Assembly (NCBI GenBank): GCA_022843585.1
Contig: JALHNJ010000003.1
Span: 186,001-250,000 of the forward strand
Direction of reading: 5' to 3'
Origin: Chitinophagaceae bacterium
GTDB lineage: Bacteria; Bacteroidota; Bacteroidia; Chitinophagales; Chitinophagaceae
Length of the DNA: 64,000 nt
The notes beneath the pieces were generated by a model. The model was not told the DNA's origin. It saw nothing but the letters and a program-made list of their open reading frames with translations, and did no database searches. Shown here piece after piece: positions 24,007 through 33,311 of this stretch (within the stretch, counting starts at the first letter, position 1; every line of letters begins with the position of its first letter). The translations under genes were made by a program, and so were the position numbers.

Positions 24007-24915
24007 ATGACAGATGAACAAAACGCCGTCTACAGCATGTTTACTGTTGTAGATGCAGTACTCGATGCTAATTCAGTAGCAGTAGCCACAGTTCCTGCAC
24101 TCGTTACCGCACAAACAAATCTTAAAGCAAAAATTGATGCCATCAGTAACACATCCGAGCAACAGCAAACAGTCACCTCGGGTATCACTCCCGACAAAAA
24201 TTTTACAAGAGATGCATTACGCAACACCACTGTTATTAATGCAGGTCTCTTGTATGCCTATGCAGTATCAGTAAATGATATTATTCTGCAATCACTTTCC
24301 AAAGTCACCATGTCAGATTTAAAATCATTAAAAGATGATGATCTGTCCGAAAGAGCACAAACCATCCACGACAATGCAAACACTCACATTGCAGCATTAC
24401 CACCTTTCGGTATCACTGCTGCCACACTCACCAGCTATCAAACATTAATAGATAGCTACACCGCAAAAGCACCGGCACCAAGAGCCAAACAAAGTCAGCA
24501 GGTAGCCTTAACAGAACAATTAAAAACGCTTATCAAAGAAACAAGAACACTTTGCAGAACCACATTGGATACATTAATGCTTAATTTTAAATTAAGCGAT
24601 GTAGAGTTTTACAATACGTACAAAGCAGCAAGAGAAATTATAGACCAGGGCAACATACCCACACAAGCTGCCGGCGTTATCACAAGCAGTAGTTCTGGCG
24701 ATGAGTTAAGTGATGTATTAGTAGAAGTGATCGGGCAAACATATACTGCCACTTCAGACGGCGATGGAGAATACAGTGTAAAAATTCCCATACCCGGCAC
24801 ATACAGTATCAAATTTTCAAAACCCGATTACATACCCCAAACAATACCCGGCATAGTTATCACACTCGGGCAAACAACAAACCTCGATGTAGAATTGGTA
24901 TTAGCACCTGCATAA
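24007..24915 (+). CDS. Helical protein with C-terminal carboxypeptidase-regulatory-like domain
   Basis: 302 residues. Residues about 1-215 are helical and Ala/Thr-rich (MTDEQNAVYSMFTVVDAVLD, SDLKSLKDDDLSERAQTIHD), with no signal peptide. Residues about 220-302 form a beta-sandwich like the carboxypeptidase regulatory-like domain: GVITSSSSGDELSDVLVEVI, TATSDGDGEYSVKIPIPGTY, SIKFSKPDYIPQTI. Similar two-part proteins occur in Bacteroidetes but I know no function. It follows the 21-bp repeat array and is ended by a strong hairpin terminator. Cytoplasmic location would be unusual for this beta domain. Confidence 0.75.
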   Translation: MTDEQNAVYSMFTVVDAVLDANSVAVATVPALVTAQTNLKAKIDAISNTSEQQQTVTSGITPDKNFTRDALRNTTVINAGLLYAYAVSVNDIILQSLSKVTMSDLKSLKDDDLSERAQTIHDNANTHIAALPPFGITAATLTSYQTLIDSYTAKAPAPRAKQSQQVALTEQLKTLIKETRTLCRTTLDTLMLNFKLSDVEFYNTYKAAREIIDQGNIPTQAAGVITSSSSGDELSDVLVEVIGQTYTATSDGDGEYSVKIPIPGTYSIKFSKPDYIPQTIPGIVITLGQTTNLDVELVLAPA

Positions 24916-24947
24916 GTAATCAATCCGTATAGCACAAATACAAAATA

Positions 24948-24972
24948 AAGAGCCGCCCTTCGGGCGGCTCTT
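24948..24972 (+). terminator. Rho-independent terminator
   Basis: Perfect 11-bp stem AAGAGCCGCCC / GGGCGGCTCTT with loop TTC, 33 bp after the stop of the 302-residue protein gene. The following bases (ATAATT) form only a weak T tract. Confidence 0.85.
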
Positions 24973-25342
24973 ATAATTAAAACCAGAACCAATCAACCAC
25001 TTCCAGCACCTTGTTCCGCCACACTATAAAAAAACTAAATCCTTTAAACACTTTCAGGCGGAACACAGTGCCTTCATGTTCTTCGCATAACACGCAGCGG
25101 AGTCTTGCACCTTGCTTCAATCATCACAAAACAAAAAATAACAGGACGGGGATAAAACAGAAAAGGGGGCGAGGGATGGCAAAGCCTGCGGAGCAATGGC
25201 GTTTGCCTTGATTTTTTTGTTTCTTTTTGCATCAAGGCAAAAAGAAAAGCAAGAAAAGTTTTATTCAAACTATAAAAGCAAAACATTTGCATTTGCCTCA
25301 ATCTTTTTGCATCAACGCAAAAAGAAAATTAAGAAAGATCAT
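24973..25342. other. Intergenic stretch with two related inverted repeats
   Basis: No convincing gene. TTTCTTTTTGC (25220-25230) pairs with GCAAAAAGAAA (25237-25247) around ATCAAG. A diverged second copy, TTTTTGC (25304-25310) and GCAAAAA (25317-25323) around ATCAAC, follows 84 bp later, and their flanks also match (TTTGCCT upstream, GAAAA..AAGAAA downstream). They look like a duplicated small intergenic element. Short open frames here look like chance. Confidence 0.5.
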
Positions 25343-25371
25343 AAAAAAAACTCCGGCAATTATTGCCGGAG
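25343..25371 (-). terminator. Rho-independent terminator of the EF-G-like gene
   Basis: Stem CTCCGGCAA / TTGCCGGAG with loop TTA; on the minus strand it is followed by eight T. It lies 40 bp past the stop of the elongation-factor gene on that strand. Confidence 0.85.
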
Positions 25372-25410
25372 CTTTATAGTAACTAATCCCTTCATCAAGC
25401 TCAGGGTATA

Positions 25411-27546
25411 TTAAGCATACTCTTCCTTCGCTGTTTTACTATACTCATCAATCAACTTCCGTTGCAGATCAAAAGGCACTGCTTCATACGCCACAAAGTT
25501 CATGGTAAATCTTGCACGGCCTTGTGTAATGGATCGCAGGGAGGATGAGTAACCATCCATTTCGGCCAAGGGTACCCGGGCCAGTATTTTTTGAAAATGG
25601 CCTTCGCTATCTATACCTTCTACTATGGCACGGCGGCTTTGCAGGTCGCCCATTACAGCACCGGTAAGATCATCGGGACATAGCACTTCTACATGATAGA
25701 TAGGTTCCAGTATTTGCGGGTCGGCCTGCTGAAAGGCAGTGCGAAATGCCTGGAGGCCTGCTATTTTAAATGATATATCGTTACTATCAACCGGGTGCAT
25801 TTTACCATCGTACACCGATACCCGTATATCCCGTGCATAGGAACCGGTGAGTGGGCCGTTGTGCATTTTTTCCATAACGCCTTTTAAGATAGAAGGCAGA
25901 AACCTTGCATCTATAGCACCACCTACAATGCAATTATAAAAAACGAGTTTGCCGCCCCAATCAAGATCATGTGTATCCCGCCCCCGCACATTGAACTCCG
26001 TGGGCTCGGGCATACCATCATACCAGGGTTCTATACGCATATATACTTCGCCAAACTGCCCGGCACCTCCACTTTGTTTTTTGTGGCGGTAACTGGCATC
26101 GGCCATTTTGCGGATGGTTTCCCGGTAGGCAATTTTGGGTTTACTGAATTTTACATCCAGCTTGTGCTGGTGTTCTATTTTCCATTTGGCTACGGCGAGA
26201 TGCATATCGCCCTGGCAATGGATGAGTGTTTGTTTTAACTCGGAAGATACTTCAACCAGCAGTGTAGGATCTTCTTCCCGCAACTGGTGCAGGGCTTGTG
26301 ATAGTTTTTCCTCCTCTCCTTTTTTAAGTGTTTCAATGGCCACCGTCATGTTGGGCGATGGAAATTCTATGGGTGGCAATTCGTAATTTTTTCCTTTTGT
26401 GTGCAGGGTATTGTTTACATGGGTGTTCTTTAGTTTTAGCGTTGCACCAATATCGCCTGCTACGAGTTCATTGGTGGCGGTTCGTTTATTTCCTTCTACT
26501 AAAAATAACTGGGTGATCTTTTCGGTAACGCCGGTGGTCTCATTCTCGAGTTCCATACCACTTTTTACCGTGCCGCTATATACTTTAAAGAAGGATAACT
26601 CTCCTACATGCGGTTCGGAAATAGTTTTATAAATAAAAATACATGCGGGGCCATTGGCATCGCAGGTGAGTGTGTCGCCTTTTTTTGTTTTTTGCGGCGG
26701 CATTTCATTGGCACTGGGGCATACATTATCTATAAAGCCCATGAGGCGGCCGCTGCCCATATTGCGTTCGGCAGAGAGACAGAAAAGCGGAAACAGATCA
26801 TGATTGATCATTGCTTTTTTGAGGCCGTTCTTCATTTCATCTTCTGTGAGTTCGCCTTGGTCGAAATATTTTTCCATGAGGCTTTCATCGTTGCTGGCAA
26901 TGGCTTCTATTAATTCTTTGTGGAGCTCATCTGCTTTTGCTTTTTCATCATCCGGTATGGCCAGCTTTTCTGGCTTGCCGCCGGTGTTGTTGAATTTATA
27001 CATGGTCATGCGCAGCACATCAATGATCTCATGAAAGCCGGCACCTGTTTGCCGTGGGTATTGTACTACCACTACATTATTTCCGAAATGTGCTTTGGCA
27101 TCCCGTACTGTTTTATCGAAGTCGGCTTTATCATCATCGAGTTTATTTACGGCGAATATCATCGGCGTTTTAAACTTGTCGGTGTATTCCCAAATGATAT
27201 CGGTGCCTACTTCTACTCCCATCATGGCATTGAGCAGCATTACGCCGGTATCGGCTACTTTTAATGCGGAGATCACTTCGCCAACAAAATCATCATAGCC
27301 GGGAGTATCAATGATATTTATTTTATAGCCTCTCCATTTGGTGTGGAGGAGCTTGCTAAAAATAGAATTACCACGGTCTTGTTCAAGTTCGTGGTAATCT
27401 CCTGTGGTGTTTCGCTCTGCGATGGAACCCCTGCGGGTGATGAGTCCGGCTTCGAACAACATGCACTCCGCTAAGGTGGTCTTACCGGAGCCGGCATGGC
27501 CCAGCAAGACAATATTTTTGACGTGTGAGGTATCAAATTCAGGCAT
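25411..27546 (-). CDS. Elongation factor G-like translational GTPase (second EF-G type)
   Basis: 711 residues from the ATG at 27546 (MPEFDTSHVKNIVLLGHAGS); an in-frame ATG 39 bp upstream is less likely. GTP-binding motifs are GHAGSGKTT (G1), DTPGYDDF (G3) and NKLDDD (G4). Domains II to V follow, with the domain IV segment YRHKKQSGGAGQFGEVYMRI and a terminal SITQGRARFTM. It has full EF-G architecture, but the G1 and switch sequences differ from the canonical FusA (AHIDAGKTT). This is the EF-G paralogue group common in Bacteroidetes; it may act in ribosome recycling or in translocation under special conditions. Not with the str operon, which supports a paralogue. Confidence 0.85.
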   Translation of the reverse strand: MPEFDTSHVKNIVLLGHAGSGKTTLAECMLFEAGLITRRGSIAERNTTGDYHELEQDRGNSIFSKLLHTKWRGYKINIIDTPGYDDFVGEVISALKVADTGVMLLNAMMGVEVGTDIIWEYTDKFKTPMIFAVNKLDDDKADFDKTVRDAKAHFGNNVVVVQYPRQTGAGFHEIIDVLRMTMYKFNNTGGKPEKLAIPDDEKAKADELHKELIEAIASNDESLMEKYFDQGELTEDEMKNGLKKAMINHDLFPLFCLSAERNMGSGRLMGFIDNVCPSANEMPPQKTKKGDTLTCDANGPACIFIYKTISEPHVGELSFFKVYSGTVKSGMELENETTGVTEKITQLFLVEGNKRTATNELVAGDIGATLKLKNTHVNNTLHTKGKNYELPPIEFPSPNMTVAIETLKKGEEEKLSQALHQLREEDPTLLVEVSSELKQTLIHCQGDMHLAVAKWKIEHQHKLDVKFSKPKIAYRETIRKMADASYRHKKQSGGAGQFGEVYMRIEPWYDGMPEPTEFNVRGRDTHDLDWGGKLVFYNCIVGGAIDARFLPSILKGVMEKMHNGPLTGSYARDIRVSVYDGKMHPVDSNDISFKIAGLQAFRTAFQQADPQILEPIYHVEVLCPDDLTGAVMGDLQSRRAIVEGIDSEGHFQKILARVPLAEMDGYSSSLRSITQGRARFTMNFVAYEAVPFDLQRKLIDEYSKTAKEEYA

Positions 27547-27681
27547 GGCAATCTGGTTTAGAGATGAGTAATGCTTTGAATTCAATGGGGTTGAAAACAG
27601 TTCTTAGTTCCTAGTTCGGAGTTCAGAGTTCGGAGTTTGGAGTTCGTTGACTTCAAACTTAGAACCTTGAACTTAGAACTT

Positions 27682-28083
27682 TTATGTTCTGCTTAGAAAG
27701 TTGCTGAATTCTGCACGGAGATCCTGCAAGGTTTGTTGAAGGGCCTGGTACTCATCATGCAATCTTTCATGACGTATCAAACTATCTTCATTCACTTTTC
27801 CATTAAAAGCTACCCGTTCAAATTCCATTTTGCGTTCATGGGCTTTGATAGATTGCTTAAGGTCGTGAATGTTGATTAGCTGGATGTGAAACTGGTTGTG
27901 TAAATGCTCTACGTCTTGTAGTTGTTCTTTGGAGAGTTGACGACCGGCTACCTGCTGTAGCTTTGTTTCGTCGGTGGTGAATTCTTCCCGATGAAGGCGA
28001 AGCTGCTCTCTCCAGGTGTTGCACTCTGAAGTTAGCTGTGAGATGTCTACCTGAACCATGTCGTTTAAGTTTTGTGTTTGCAA
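27682..28083 (-). CDS. Coiled-coil protein of unknown function
   Basis: 133 residues, almost entirely helical and charged, with heptad character throughout (for example LQDVEHLHNQFHIQLINIHD). No membrane segment, signal or catalytic motif. A later ATG at 28059 (MVQVDIS) is an alternative start. It is 135 bp upstream of the EF-G-like gene on the same strand, the gap containing several copies of AGTTCGGAGTT-like simple sequence. Similar short coiled-coil proteins occur across Bacteroidetes, role unknown. Confidence 0.65.
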   Translation of the reverse strand: MQTQNLNDMVQVDISQLTSECNTWREQLRLHREEFTTDETKLQQVAGRQLSKEQLQDVEHLHNQFHIQLINIHDLKQSIKAHERKMEFERVAFNGKVNEDSLIRHERLHDEYQALQQTLQDLRAEFSNFLSRT

Positions 28084-28553
28084 AAGGCAAACAGGTTAAA
28101 AAATAAAAGAGGCTTTTATTTTTCGGTAAGGTGACGGATTATGCTCAGGAGGTTCGGTTAAGGAACGTTAGTAAAGTAAGCCCAAATTTTAAAAAATCAA
28201 AGCATTTGTGGAAGGTATTTATAAAAAAGAAATGCACAAGTAAGTTGAGAGTTGAGAGTTTGGAGTTTGGAGCCTGCCTGTCGGCAGACAGGTTCGGAGT
28301 TGGCCTGCCGGCGGAAGGGTTACTTGCTTACGCAATTACTACTTGATTGAATTATTAAATATGAACGACTTGAAGCCCCTCCTTGGAGGCAACCGAGGTA
28401 CGAAGGTTGGGAACGAAGTTCGGGGGAGGTTACAGATTGAATACATGGCTCGCAAAGACGCAAAGGCGCAAAGAATACAATGCTATTTTACGGCTGTGGC
28501 GTCTTTGCGTCTTTGCGAGAAACAGCCTTTTTTTCAATAACTTGCCCGCCCGA
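28084..28553. other. Repeat-rich gene-free gap upstream of dnaG
   Basis: No gene seen. It holds GAGAGTTGAGAGTTTGGAGT-type simple sequence (28246-28272), a hairpin CCTGTC-GGCA-GACAGG (28277-28292), a partly palindromic CCCCTCCTTGGAGG stretch (28377-28390, with GGGGGAGG 40 bases later), and a long inverted repeat at 28449-28519. The short frames over these repeats encode no plausible protein. The upstream extension of dnaG through this region is also unlikely. Confidence 0.6.
28449..28519. repeat. 17-bp-arm inverted repeat (MITE-like)
   Basis: CTCGCAAAGACGCAAAG (28449-28465) is exactly complementary to CTTTGCGTCTTTGCGAG (28503-28519), with a 37-bp loop. It lies just before dnaG. GCAAAGACGCAAAG-type intergenic repeats are, as far as I recall, common in Bacteroidetes genomes; it may be a non-autonomous mobile element. 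Confidence 0.75.
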
Positions 28554-30587
28554 ATGATCTCGCAAAATACGATACAACAGATACTGGGCCGCCTGGATAT
28601 ATTGGATGTGGTGGGCAGTTTTGTAAAGCTGAAAAAAAGAGGCAGTAATTACCTGGGCCTCTGCCCTTTTCATAATGAAAAGACTCCTTCGTTTACGGTT
28701 TCCCCAAGCAAGGAACTATACAAATGTTTTGGTTGCGGGAAGGCCGGCAATACCATCAGCTTCATCATGGAGCATGAAAAGTACAGCTATGTGGATGCAC
28801 TGAAATGGCTGGCCGGCCGATATGGCATTGAGATCGAAGAAACATTTCAGAACGATGAGCAGCGGCAGCAAATGCAGGTGGCGGAAAGTTTGTACATCGT
28901 GAATGCTTTTGCGCAGCAATTTTTTTCTAAAGCATTGTTTGAAACAGAAGAAGGACAGGATATTGGTTTAAGCTATTTGAAAGAAAGAGGATTTAGGGAA
29001 GAGATCATTAAGAAGTTTCAAATCGGTTATTCTCCCGAACAAAGAGATGCTTTTACCAAAGAAGCATTGGCGAAACAATATACTGCTGAGATATTAATTA
29101 AATCTGGTTTGGTAGCTAACCGCAACGACCAGTTGATGGATAATTACCGTGGCCGGATCATTTTCCCGGTACACAATCATAGTGGCAAAGTGCTGGGCTT
29201 TGGTGCAAGAATTTTAAAGAGCAACGACAAAGCACCGAAGTATATCAATACACCGGAGAATGAAATTTACATTAAGAGTAAAATTCTCTATGGCTCTTAC
29301 CAGGCAAGACAGGCTATTGATAAAGCGGATGAATGTTTATTAGTAGAAGGTTATACCGATGTGGTATCATTACATCAAGCTGGTATTGAAAATGTGGTGG
29401 CGAGTGGCGGTACATCATTAACGCCGGATCAATTACGTTTGGTAAAAAAATATACCAACAATCTTACTATTATTTATGATGGTGATGCCGCTGGTATAAA
29501 AGCAGCCTTGCGGGGACTGGACCTTGCATTGGAAGAAGGGCTAAATGTAAAACTGGTATTGATACCGGATAAAGAAGACCCGGATAGTTATGTAAACAAA
29601 GTTGGTGTATCTGCTTTCCGGGATTTTGTGCAGGCGAATAAAAAAGATTTTATTCTTTTTCAATTAGAAGTGGCATTGAAAGATGCGGGAAATGATTCGG
29701 TTAAGAAATCGGAAGTGGTGAATAAGATGGCGGAAACCATTTCCAAGATCAACAAAGTAGAAGATTTTACCAAGCAGCAGGATTATATCAAGCAATGTTC
29801 TGAGATATTACGGATCGAAGAAGGTGGTTTACATGCATTGGTTAATAAATTTATCCGTGACCGGATTGCTACACAGGAAAGAAAAGATTCTTTTAATGAT
29901 GCAAAGCAAATAGAAGAAAATGCAAAGCAGGCTGAAGAAACCAATTATGATGATGCTACGTTTAACCTATTGTTTAAAGATGAGTTGCAGGAACGGGAAG
30001 TAGCAAGAATTTTACTGGAGTACGGTATTAAAAAATATGATGACGATAAACTGGTCGGCAATTATATTTTGGAAGAAATGGTGGATGAAAGTTTGATCGA
30101 TAATAAAGATGTGATACGATTGATCGCAGCTTTTAAAGAACTGTTACAAAATAGTCCGGCTACTGCTACGAGAAGTTATTTTATTCATCACCCCGATACC
30201 AAGCTGAGTGCTTTGGCTGTTTCGCTACTCAACTTCCCCTATGAAGAAAGTGACCATTGGAAAAAAGAATACAGCCAGTCAGACGGCTACCAGAAAAAAC
30301 TTTTTGAGCAACCGTACGAAGACTTCATTAAAACACTGGCCCGGGATAATGGCGACCATTTGATGAGCTTCCTGAAAATGGGGGAAGATAAAACCAATAT
30401 GGAAGTAGAATCAGCCGTGAATTATTTGAAGCTGCGTAAAATAAAACGGATGCTGCTGGAAAACCAGTTAGATATGGAAAAGCAGCACACTGCGGATGAG
30501 TACAATATGCTGCACCAGACACATGAGCATTTAAAACAAATGGAAATGGAGTTGACGAAGAAGATGGGTGCAGTGATTATCCGGTAG
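28554..30587 (+). CDS. dnaG: DNA primase
   Basis: Synthesises RNA primers at the replication fork. The ATG at 28554 gives 677 residues; a longer in-frame reading would cross the inverted repeat and encode an unlikely arginine-rich leader. The CHC2 zinc finger has C37, H40, C58, C61 ([23 protein letters not shown]). Then the RNA polymerase domain with [20 protein letters not shown] and TOPRIM motifs [13 protein letters not shown] and [10 protein letters not shown]. The C-terminal part is helical and should bind the DnaB helicase. Not in the usual rpsU-dnaG-rpoD arrangement. Confidence 0.95.
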   Translation: MISQNTIQQILGRLDILDVVGSFVKLKKRGSNYLGLCPFHNEKTPSFTVSPSKELYKCFGCGKAGNTISFIMEHEKYSYVDALKWLAGRYGIEIEETFQNDEQRQQMQVAESLYIVNAFAQQFFSKALFETEEGQDIGLSYLKERGFREEIIKKFQIGYSPEQRDAFTKEALAKQYTAEILIKSGLVANRNDQLMDNYRGRIIFPVHNHSGKVLGFGARILKSNDKAPKYINTPENEIYIKSKILYGSYQARQAIDKADECLLVEGYTDVVSLHQAGIENVVASGGTSLTPDQLRLVKKYTNNLTIIYDGDAAGIKAALRGLDLALEEGLNVKLVLIPDKEDPDSYVNKVGVSAFRDFVQANKKDFILFQLEVALKDAGNDSVKKSEVVNKMAETISKINKVEDFTKQQDYIKQCSEILRIEEGGLHALVNKFIRDRIATQERKDSFNDAKQIEENAKQAEETNYDDATFNLLFKDELQEREVARILLEYGIKKYDDDKLVGNYILEEMVDESLIDNKDVIRLIAAFKELLQNSPATATRSYFIHHPDTKLSALAVSLLNFPYEESDHWKKEYSQSDGYQKKLFEQPYEDFIKTLARDNGDHLMSFLKMGEDKTNMEVESAVNYLKLRKIKRMLLENQLDMEKQHTADEYNMLHQTHEHLKQMEMELTKKMGAVIIR

Positions 30588-31179
30588 TGATCAATTTAGT
30601 TCCCTCGTAAATTTCTGAAAGTGGGATAGATAGTTGAAGAACTTTTATTTCCAGTGTATCTTCTGCCCTTTTGTATTCTTCTAATTCCCAGTGACCGGTT
30701 TCGTTAATTCTAAAAGCATATGCTTTTACTGCTTCTGAATCCACCAATATATACTCTTTCAATGTTGGGATATCCCGGTACAGATCAAACTTACCACCCA
30801 TGTCGTAGTTGCGGGTTGATGAGGATAGCACCTCTACAATTACGGTTGGATTTATTGCATTCAACTCATCGTTATCTTTTGTAAGAATATCTCCGCAAAT
30901 AATTGAAATATCGGGATAGGTAAAAAGTGAGTTTTCCGGGATGTATATTCTTTGATCGCTGTTAAAAGGGTTGCAAGATTTCCCTTCTAACCTTTTCCGT
31001 AAGCCAAAATACAAATTACCTGTAGCTATATTATGAGCAAGCTTTGCACCGGACATGGCAAATACTTCACCCTGGTAATATTCATGCTTATCTTCAGCGT
31101 TTCTTTCAAACTCTAAGTATTCTTCAATTGTAAGTTTCTTCATCCCGTATACAGGGATTGGCTCTCTCAATTCATTCAT
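30577..31179 (-). CDS. Uma2 family PD-(D/E)XK endonuclease-fold protein (DUF820)
   Basis: 200 residues, Uma2/DUF820 family. Signature: [54 protein letters not shown] and the E-x-L-S motif [15 protein letters not shown], where the D in YPD and the E in VEV form the nuclease-like site. Members are widespread in Bacteroidetes and Cyanobacteria; some are thought to be restriction-like or mobile-element related, but the function is not proven. Its 3' end overlaps the end of dnaG by 11 bp (convergent). Followed upstream by a CYTH-domain gene with a 16-bp gap. Confidence 0.85.
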   Translation of the reverse strand: MNELREPIPVYGMKKLTIEEYLEFERNAEDKHEYYQGEVFAMSGAKLAHNIATGNLYFGLRKRLEGKSCNPFNSDQRIYIPENSLFTYPDISIICGDILTKDNDELNAINPTVIVEVLSSSTRNYDMGGKFDLYRDIPTLKEYILVDSEAVKAYAFRINETGHWELEEYKRAEDTLEIKVLQLSIPLSEIYEGTKLITTG

Positions 31180-31195
31180 ACTTAAATTTACTTCT

Positions 31196-31717
31196 TTATT
31201 TTATTTCTGCCAACAACATATCACTGTACGATAGTTCCATTAAATCTTCTTCTTTAATTCCAAATTCATTGAGATAAAAATTGCACTGCTCATTTAATTG
31301 CTGCTGCGATAAATCAGCCAATACATTTCCTGCTTCAATTTCTACAAATTCACCTAAGCCAGGCACTTCATCAATATGAAATTTTACATTGGCAATATAA
31401 TAGATCTCTCTTCGCTTTTGTACAACTACTTTTATACCAATTGATTTTTGCAAGGCTTCTTTCAATCCTTTGGCATCTTCTACTTTTACTAAATTGAAAT
31501 GTGAGTTCTTTGGACCGGCCTGGTTTGTTCGTTCGTAGAAGATGAGGTTGTTTTCAATATTTCCTTCCCGGAGTTTTAAACGTCCGTGTTGCACATTGAA
31601 GTAAGTATCTGTTTGTTCATCTACACCTTTAAAGTCTGCGTTGTTGTCGAGTAAATATTTTCTGATTAAAGATGCATCGTTGCATCGGGCTTTTATTTCT
31701 ACGTTGAGTAATGACAT
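31196..31717 (-). CDS. CYTH-domain protein (class IV adenylate cyclase / triphosphate-handling)
   Basis: 173 residues from the ATG at 31717 ([14 protein letters not shown]). NVEIKAR at the N-terminus is the metal/triphosphate binding strand of the CyaB-like CYTH family, followed by [36 protein letters not shown] and [20 protein letters not shown]. Members are either class IV adenylate cyclases or thiamine-triphosphatase-like tunnel enzymes; the motif set cannot separate these. An in-frame ATG 36 bp upstream is possible but would overlap a terminator hairpin. Close to the Uma2 gene, probably co-transcribed. Confidence 0.8.
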   Translation of the reverse strand: MSLLNVEIKARCNDASLIRKYLLDNNADFKGVDEQTDTYFNVQHGRLKLREGNIENNLIFYERTNQAGPKNSHFNLVKVEDAKGLKEALQKSIGIKVVVQKRREIYYIANVKFHIDEVPGLGEFVEIEAGNVLADLSQQQLNEQCNFYLNEFGIKEEDLMELSYSDMLLAEIK

Positions 31718-31721
31718 ATGT

Positions 31722-31757
31722 TTAAAATAAAAAAGGTTTGTTGCTAGCAACAAACCT
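31722..31757 (-). terminator. Perfect palindromic terminator
   Basis: A 24-bp perfect palindrome (AGGTTTGTTGCT then AGCAACAAACCT, 31734-31757) followed on the minus strand by six T. It ends the gene at 31784-32230 just before the CYTH gene. Confidence 0.8.
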
Positions 31758-31783
31758 AAATACTTTTTGGGGTAATACCGGCC

Positions 31784-32230
31784 TTAATCAGCTAATGGAG
31801 CAGCTTCCCTTTTCCTTGTATGCGGAACATCTTCGCCCCGAACTGTTTCGCCTTTCTCAAATCGCATGGCACTCCACACATGATCCAGTTCTACCCGGTT
31901 GATACTTTCGTATCCTTCATCGGTAAGGCGGTTCCAGCTACGGTCACGATTCAAATCCGTAACAATTTTGGAGGTGGATTTTGGATAAGCTACCCAGAAT
32001 TTTGAACCATCTTTCAACGACGGCATAACATCCTTCAAAATACCATTCAATTGGTTTTCGCTTACGGCAAATACCAATGCAAAATCAATCTTCCGTGTTT
32101 TTAATAACGGAGTCATGTTTTTACAAAATGACAATTTGTTGAATTGCTTTTCGATGGAAGAGGGCAAACCCTGAATTAAGAGATTCTTTTCGTCTGCCAG
32201 TTCTAACTTTTCAAAAACAGTTTGTGACAT
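31784..32230 (-). CDS. DUF3052-like hypothetical protein
   Basis: 148 residues. The core FALVFAVSENQLNGILKDVM, DGSKFWVAYPKSTSKIVTDL and DRSWNRLTDEGYESINRVEL, DHVWSAMRF resembles proteins of the DUF3052 type ('FWVAYPKK.S'). A Lys/Arg-rich tail ends the protein. Function unknown. Single gene bounded by a terminator on the 3' side. Confidence 0.6.
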   Translation of the reverse strand: MSQTVFEKLELADEKNLLIQGLPSSIEKQFNKLSFCKNMTPLLKTRKIDFALVFAVSENQLNGILKDVMPSLKDGSKFWVAYPKSTSKIVTDLNRDRSWNRLTDEGYESINRVELDHVWSAMRFEKGETVRGEDVPHTRKREAAPLAD

Positions 32231-32352
32231 ACTTATGAAACTAATTTAAAAGGTTCTTGTCAGCTTTGGTTCGTGATATACTGACAAAGTTCTCAAAAGC
32301 GGGGATGGCAAAGGTAAACAAAATATGGGGTAGTTGAAACCTTTCTTAAACA

Positions 32353-32387
32353 AAAATCCCGTCCAGCTTGTATTTGAACGGGATTTT
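32353..32387 (-). terminator. Terminator of the M48 lipoprotein gene
   Basis: Stem AAAATCCCGT / ACGGGATTTT (32353-32362 and 32378-32387), loop 15 nt, next to an A-run which reads as T on the minus strand. Starts 20 bp past the stop. Confidence 0.75.
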
Positions 32388-32406
32388 ATTCATTTCAATC
32401 AATATT

Positions 32407-33219
32407 TTACTTGCCTACCGGCTTATAATAGGTCATCGCCTCCGGCATATATTTATTGAGTTGATCAATTCTGCGGCCTTCTGCAGGGTGAGTACTCATA
32501 AATTCTGGTGGTTTTTGTCCATTACTCAATTTTTCCATTCTTTCCCAAAGCCCAATTGCTTCCTGTGGATTATAGCCCGCCATTGCTGTCCATATTAATC
32601 CATAACGGTCAGCCTCTAACTCATGCTTGCGGGAGAAAGGAAGTATAACCGCTACATTCGAACCAACACCATAAGCTCCCAGAAATAAATTTTGTGTTTC
32701 AGCAGGTTTGTTAGCTACCGCAACAGACAATGCAACACCGCCGAGCTGCTGTAACAAGCCCTGGCTCATGCGTTGATTACCGTGCTGCAATAATGCATGC
32801 GATACTTCATGTCCCATAACTGCTGCTAATGCTGCTTCATTTTGTGTAACAGGAAGAATACCGGTATAAATAACAATTTTTCCACCCGGCATACACCATG
32901 CGTTAACGGCTGCATCATTCACCAAATTATATTCCCATTTAAAACCTGCTAATTTATCTGTCAATCCTTTATCTGCATAATAGGTTTCTACAGCTCTTGT
33001 TATTCGTTGTCCTACTCGGCGTACCATTTCTGCGTCCCTGTTACCACTTGCTGCAACCACTTTATTGGTTGAAAGAAAATTCTGGTATTCTTGTGTTGCC
33101 ATTGTTTGCAATTCTCCTTCTGGCAATAATGTAAGCTGATTTTTACCTGTCAGTGCATTTTTTGAACAGGCTACGAGGAAAGCTGCCAAAATAAAAACCG
33201 AGGTGATTTTCTGTATCAT
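32407..33219 (-). CDS. M48 family metallopeptidase, lipoprotein
   Basis: 270-residue zinc peptidase anchored in the membrane by a lipobox: MIQKITSVFILAAFLVAC with Cys at 18. Zinc-binding HEVSH is in AVMGHEVSHALLQHGNQRMS, and the third ligand glutamate lies in SRKHELEADRYGL. Closest in pattern to Oma1/LoiP (BepA-like) outer-membrane quality-control peptidases. No TPR domain follows, so it is not full-length BepA. The mature sequence begins SKNALTGKNQLTLL, common in this group. Confidence 0.9.
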   Translation of the reverse strand: MIQKITSVFILAAFLVACSKNALTGKNQLTLLPEGELQTMATQEYQNFLSTNKVVAASGNRDAEMVRRVGQRITRAVETYYADKGLTDKLAGFKWEYNLVNDAAVNAWCMPGGKIVIYTGILPVTQNEAALAAVMGHEVSHALLQHGNQRMSQGLLQQLGGVALSVAVANKPAETQNLFLGAYGVGSNVAVILPFSRKHELEADRYGLIWTAMAGYNPQEAIGLWERMEKLSNGQKPPEFMSTHPAEGRRIDQLNKYMPEAMTYYKPVGK

Positions 33220-33311
33220 TGTAGTAATTTTTTATGTAGATGCCAATCATTGTACCAAAGTTGGATGAGCCAACAATTTTCTATTTGTAAGGTACAATTT
33301 TCCAGTGTAAG

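Noticed and set aside
25011-25414. Small genes between the terminators
   Set aside because: Low-complexity Lys/Phe-rich translations over duplicated inverted repeats; no support.
28131-28540. Short plus-strand genes in the gap before dnaG
   Set aside because: They cross simple sequence and inverted repeats and show no domain or signal; the dnaG start at 28554 explains the coding sequence.
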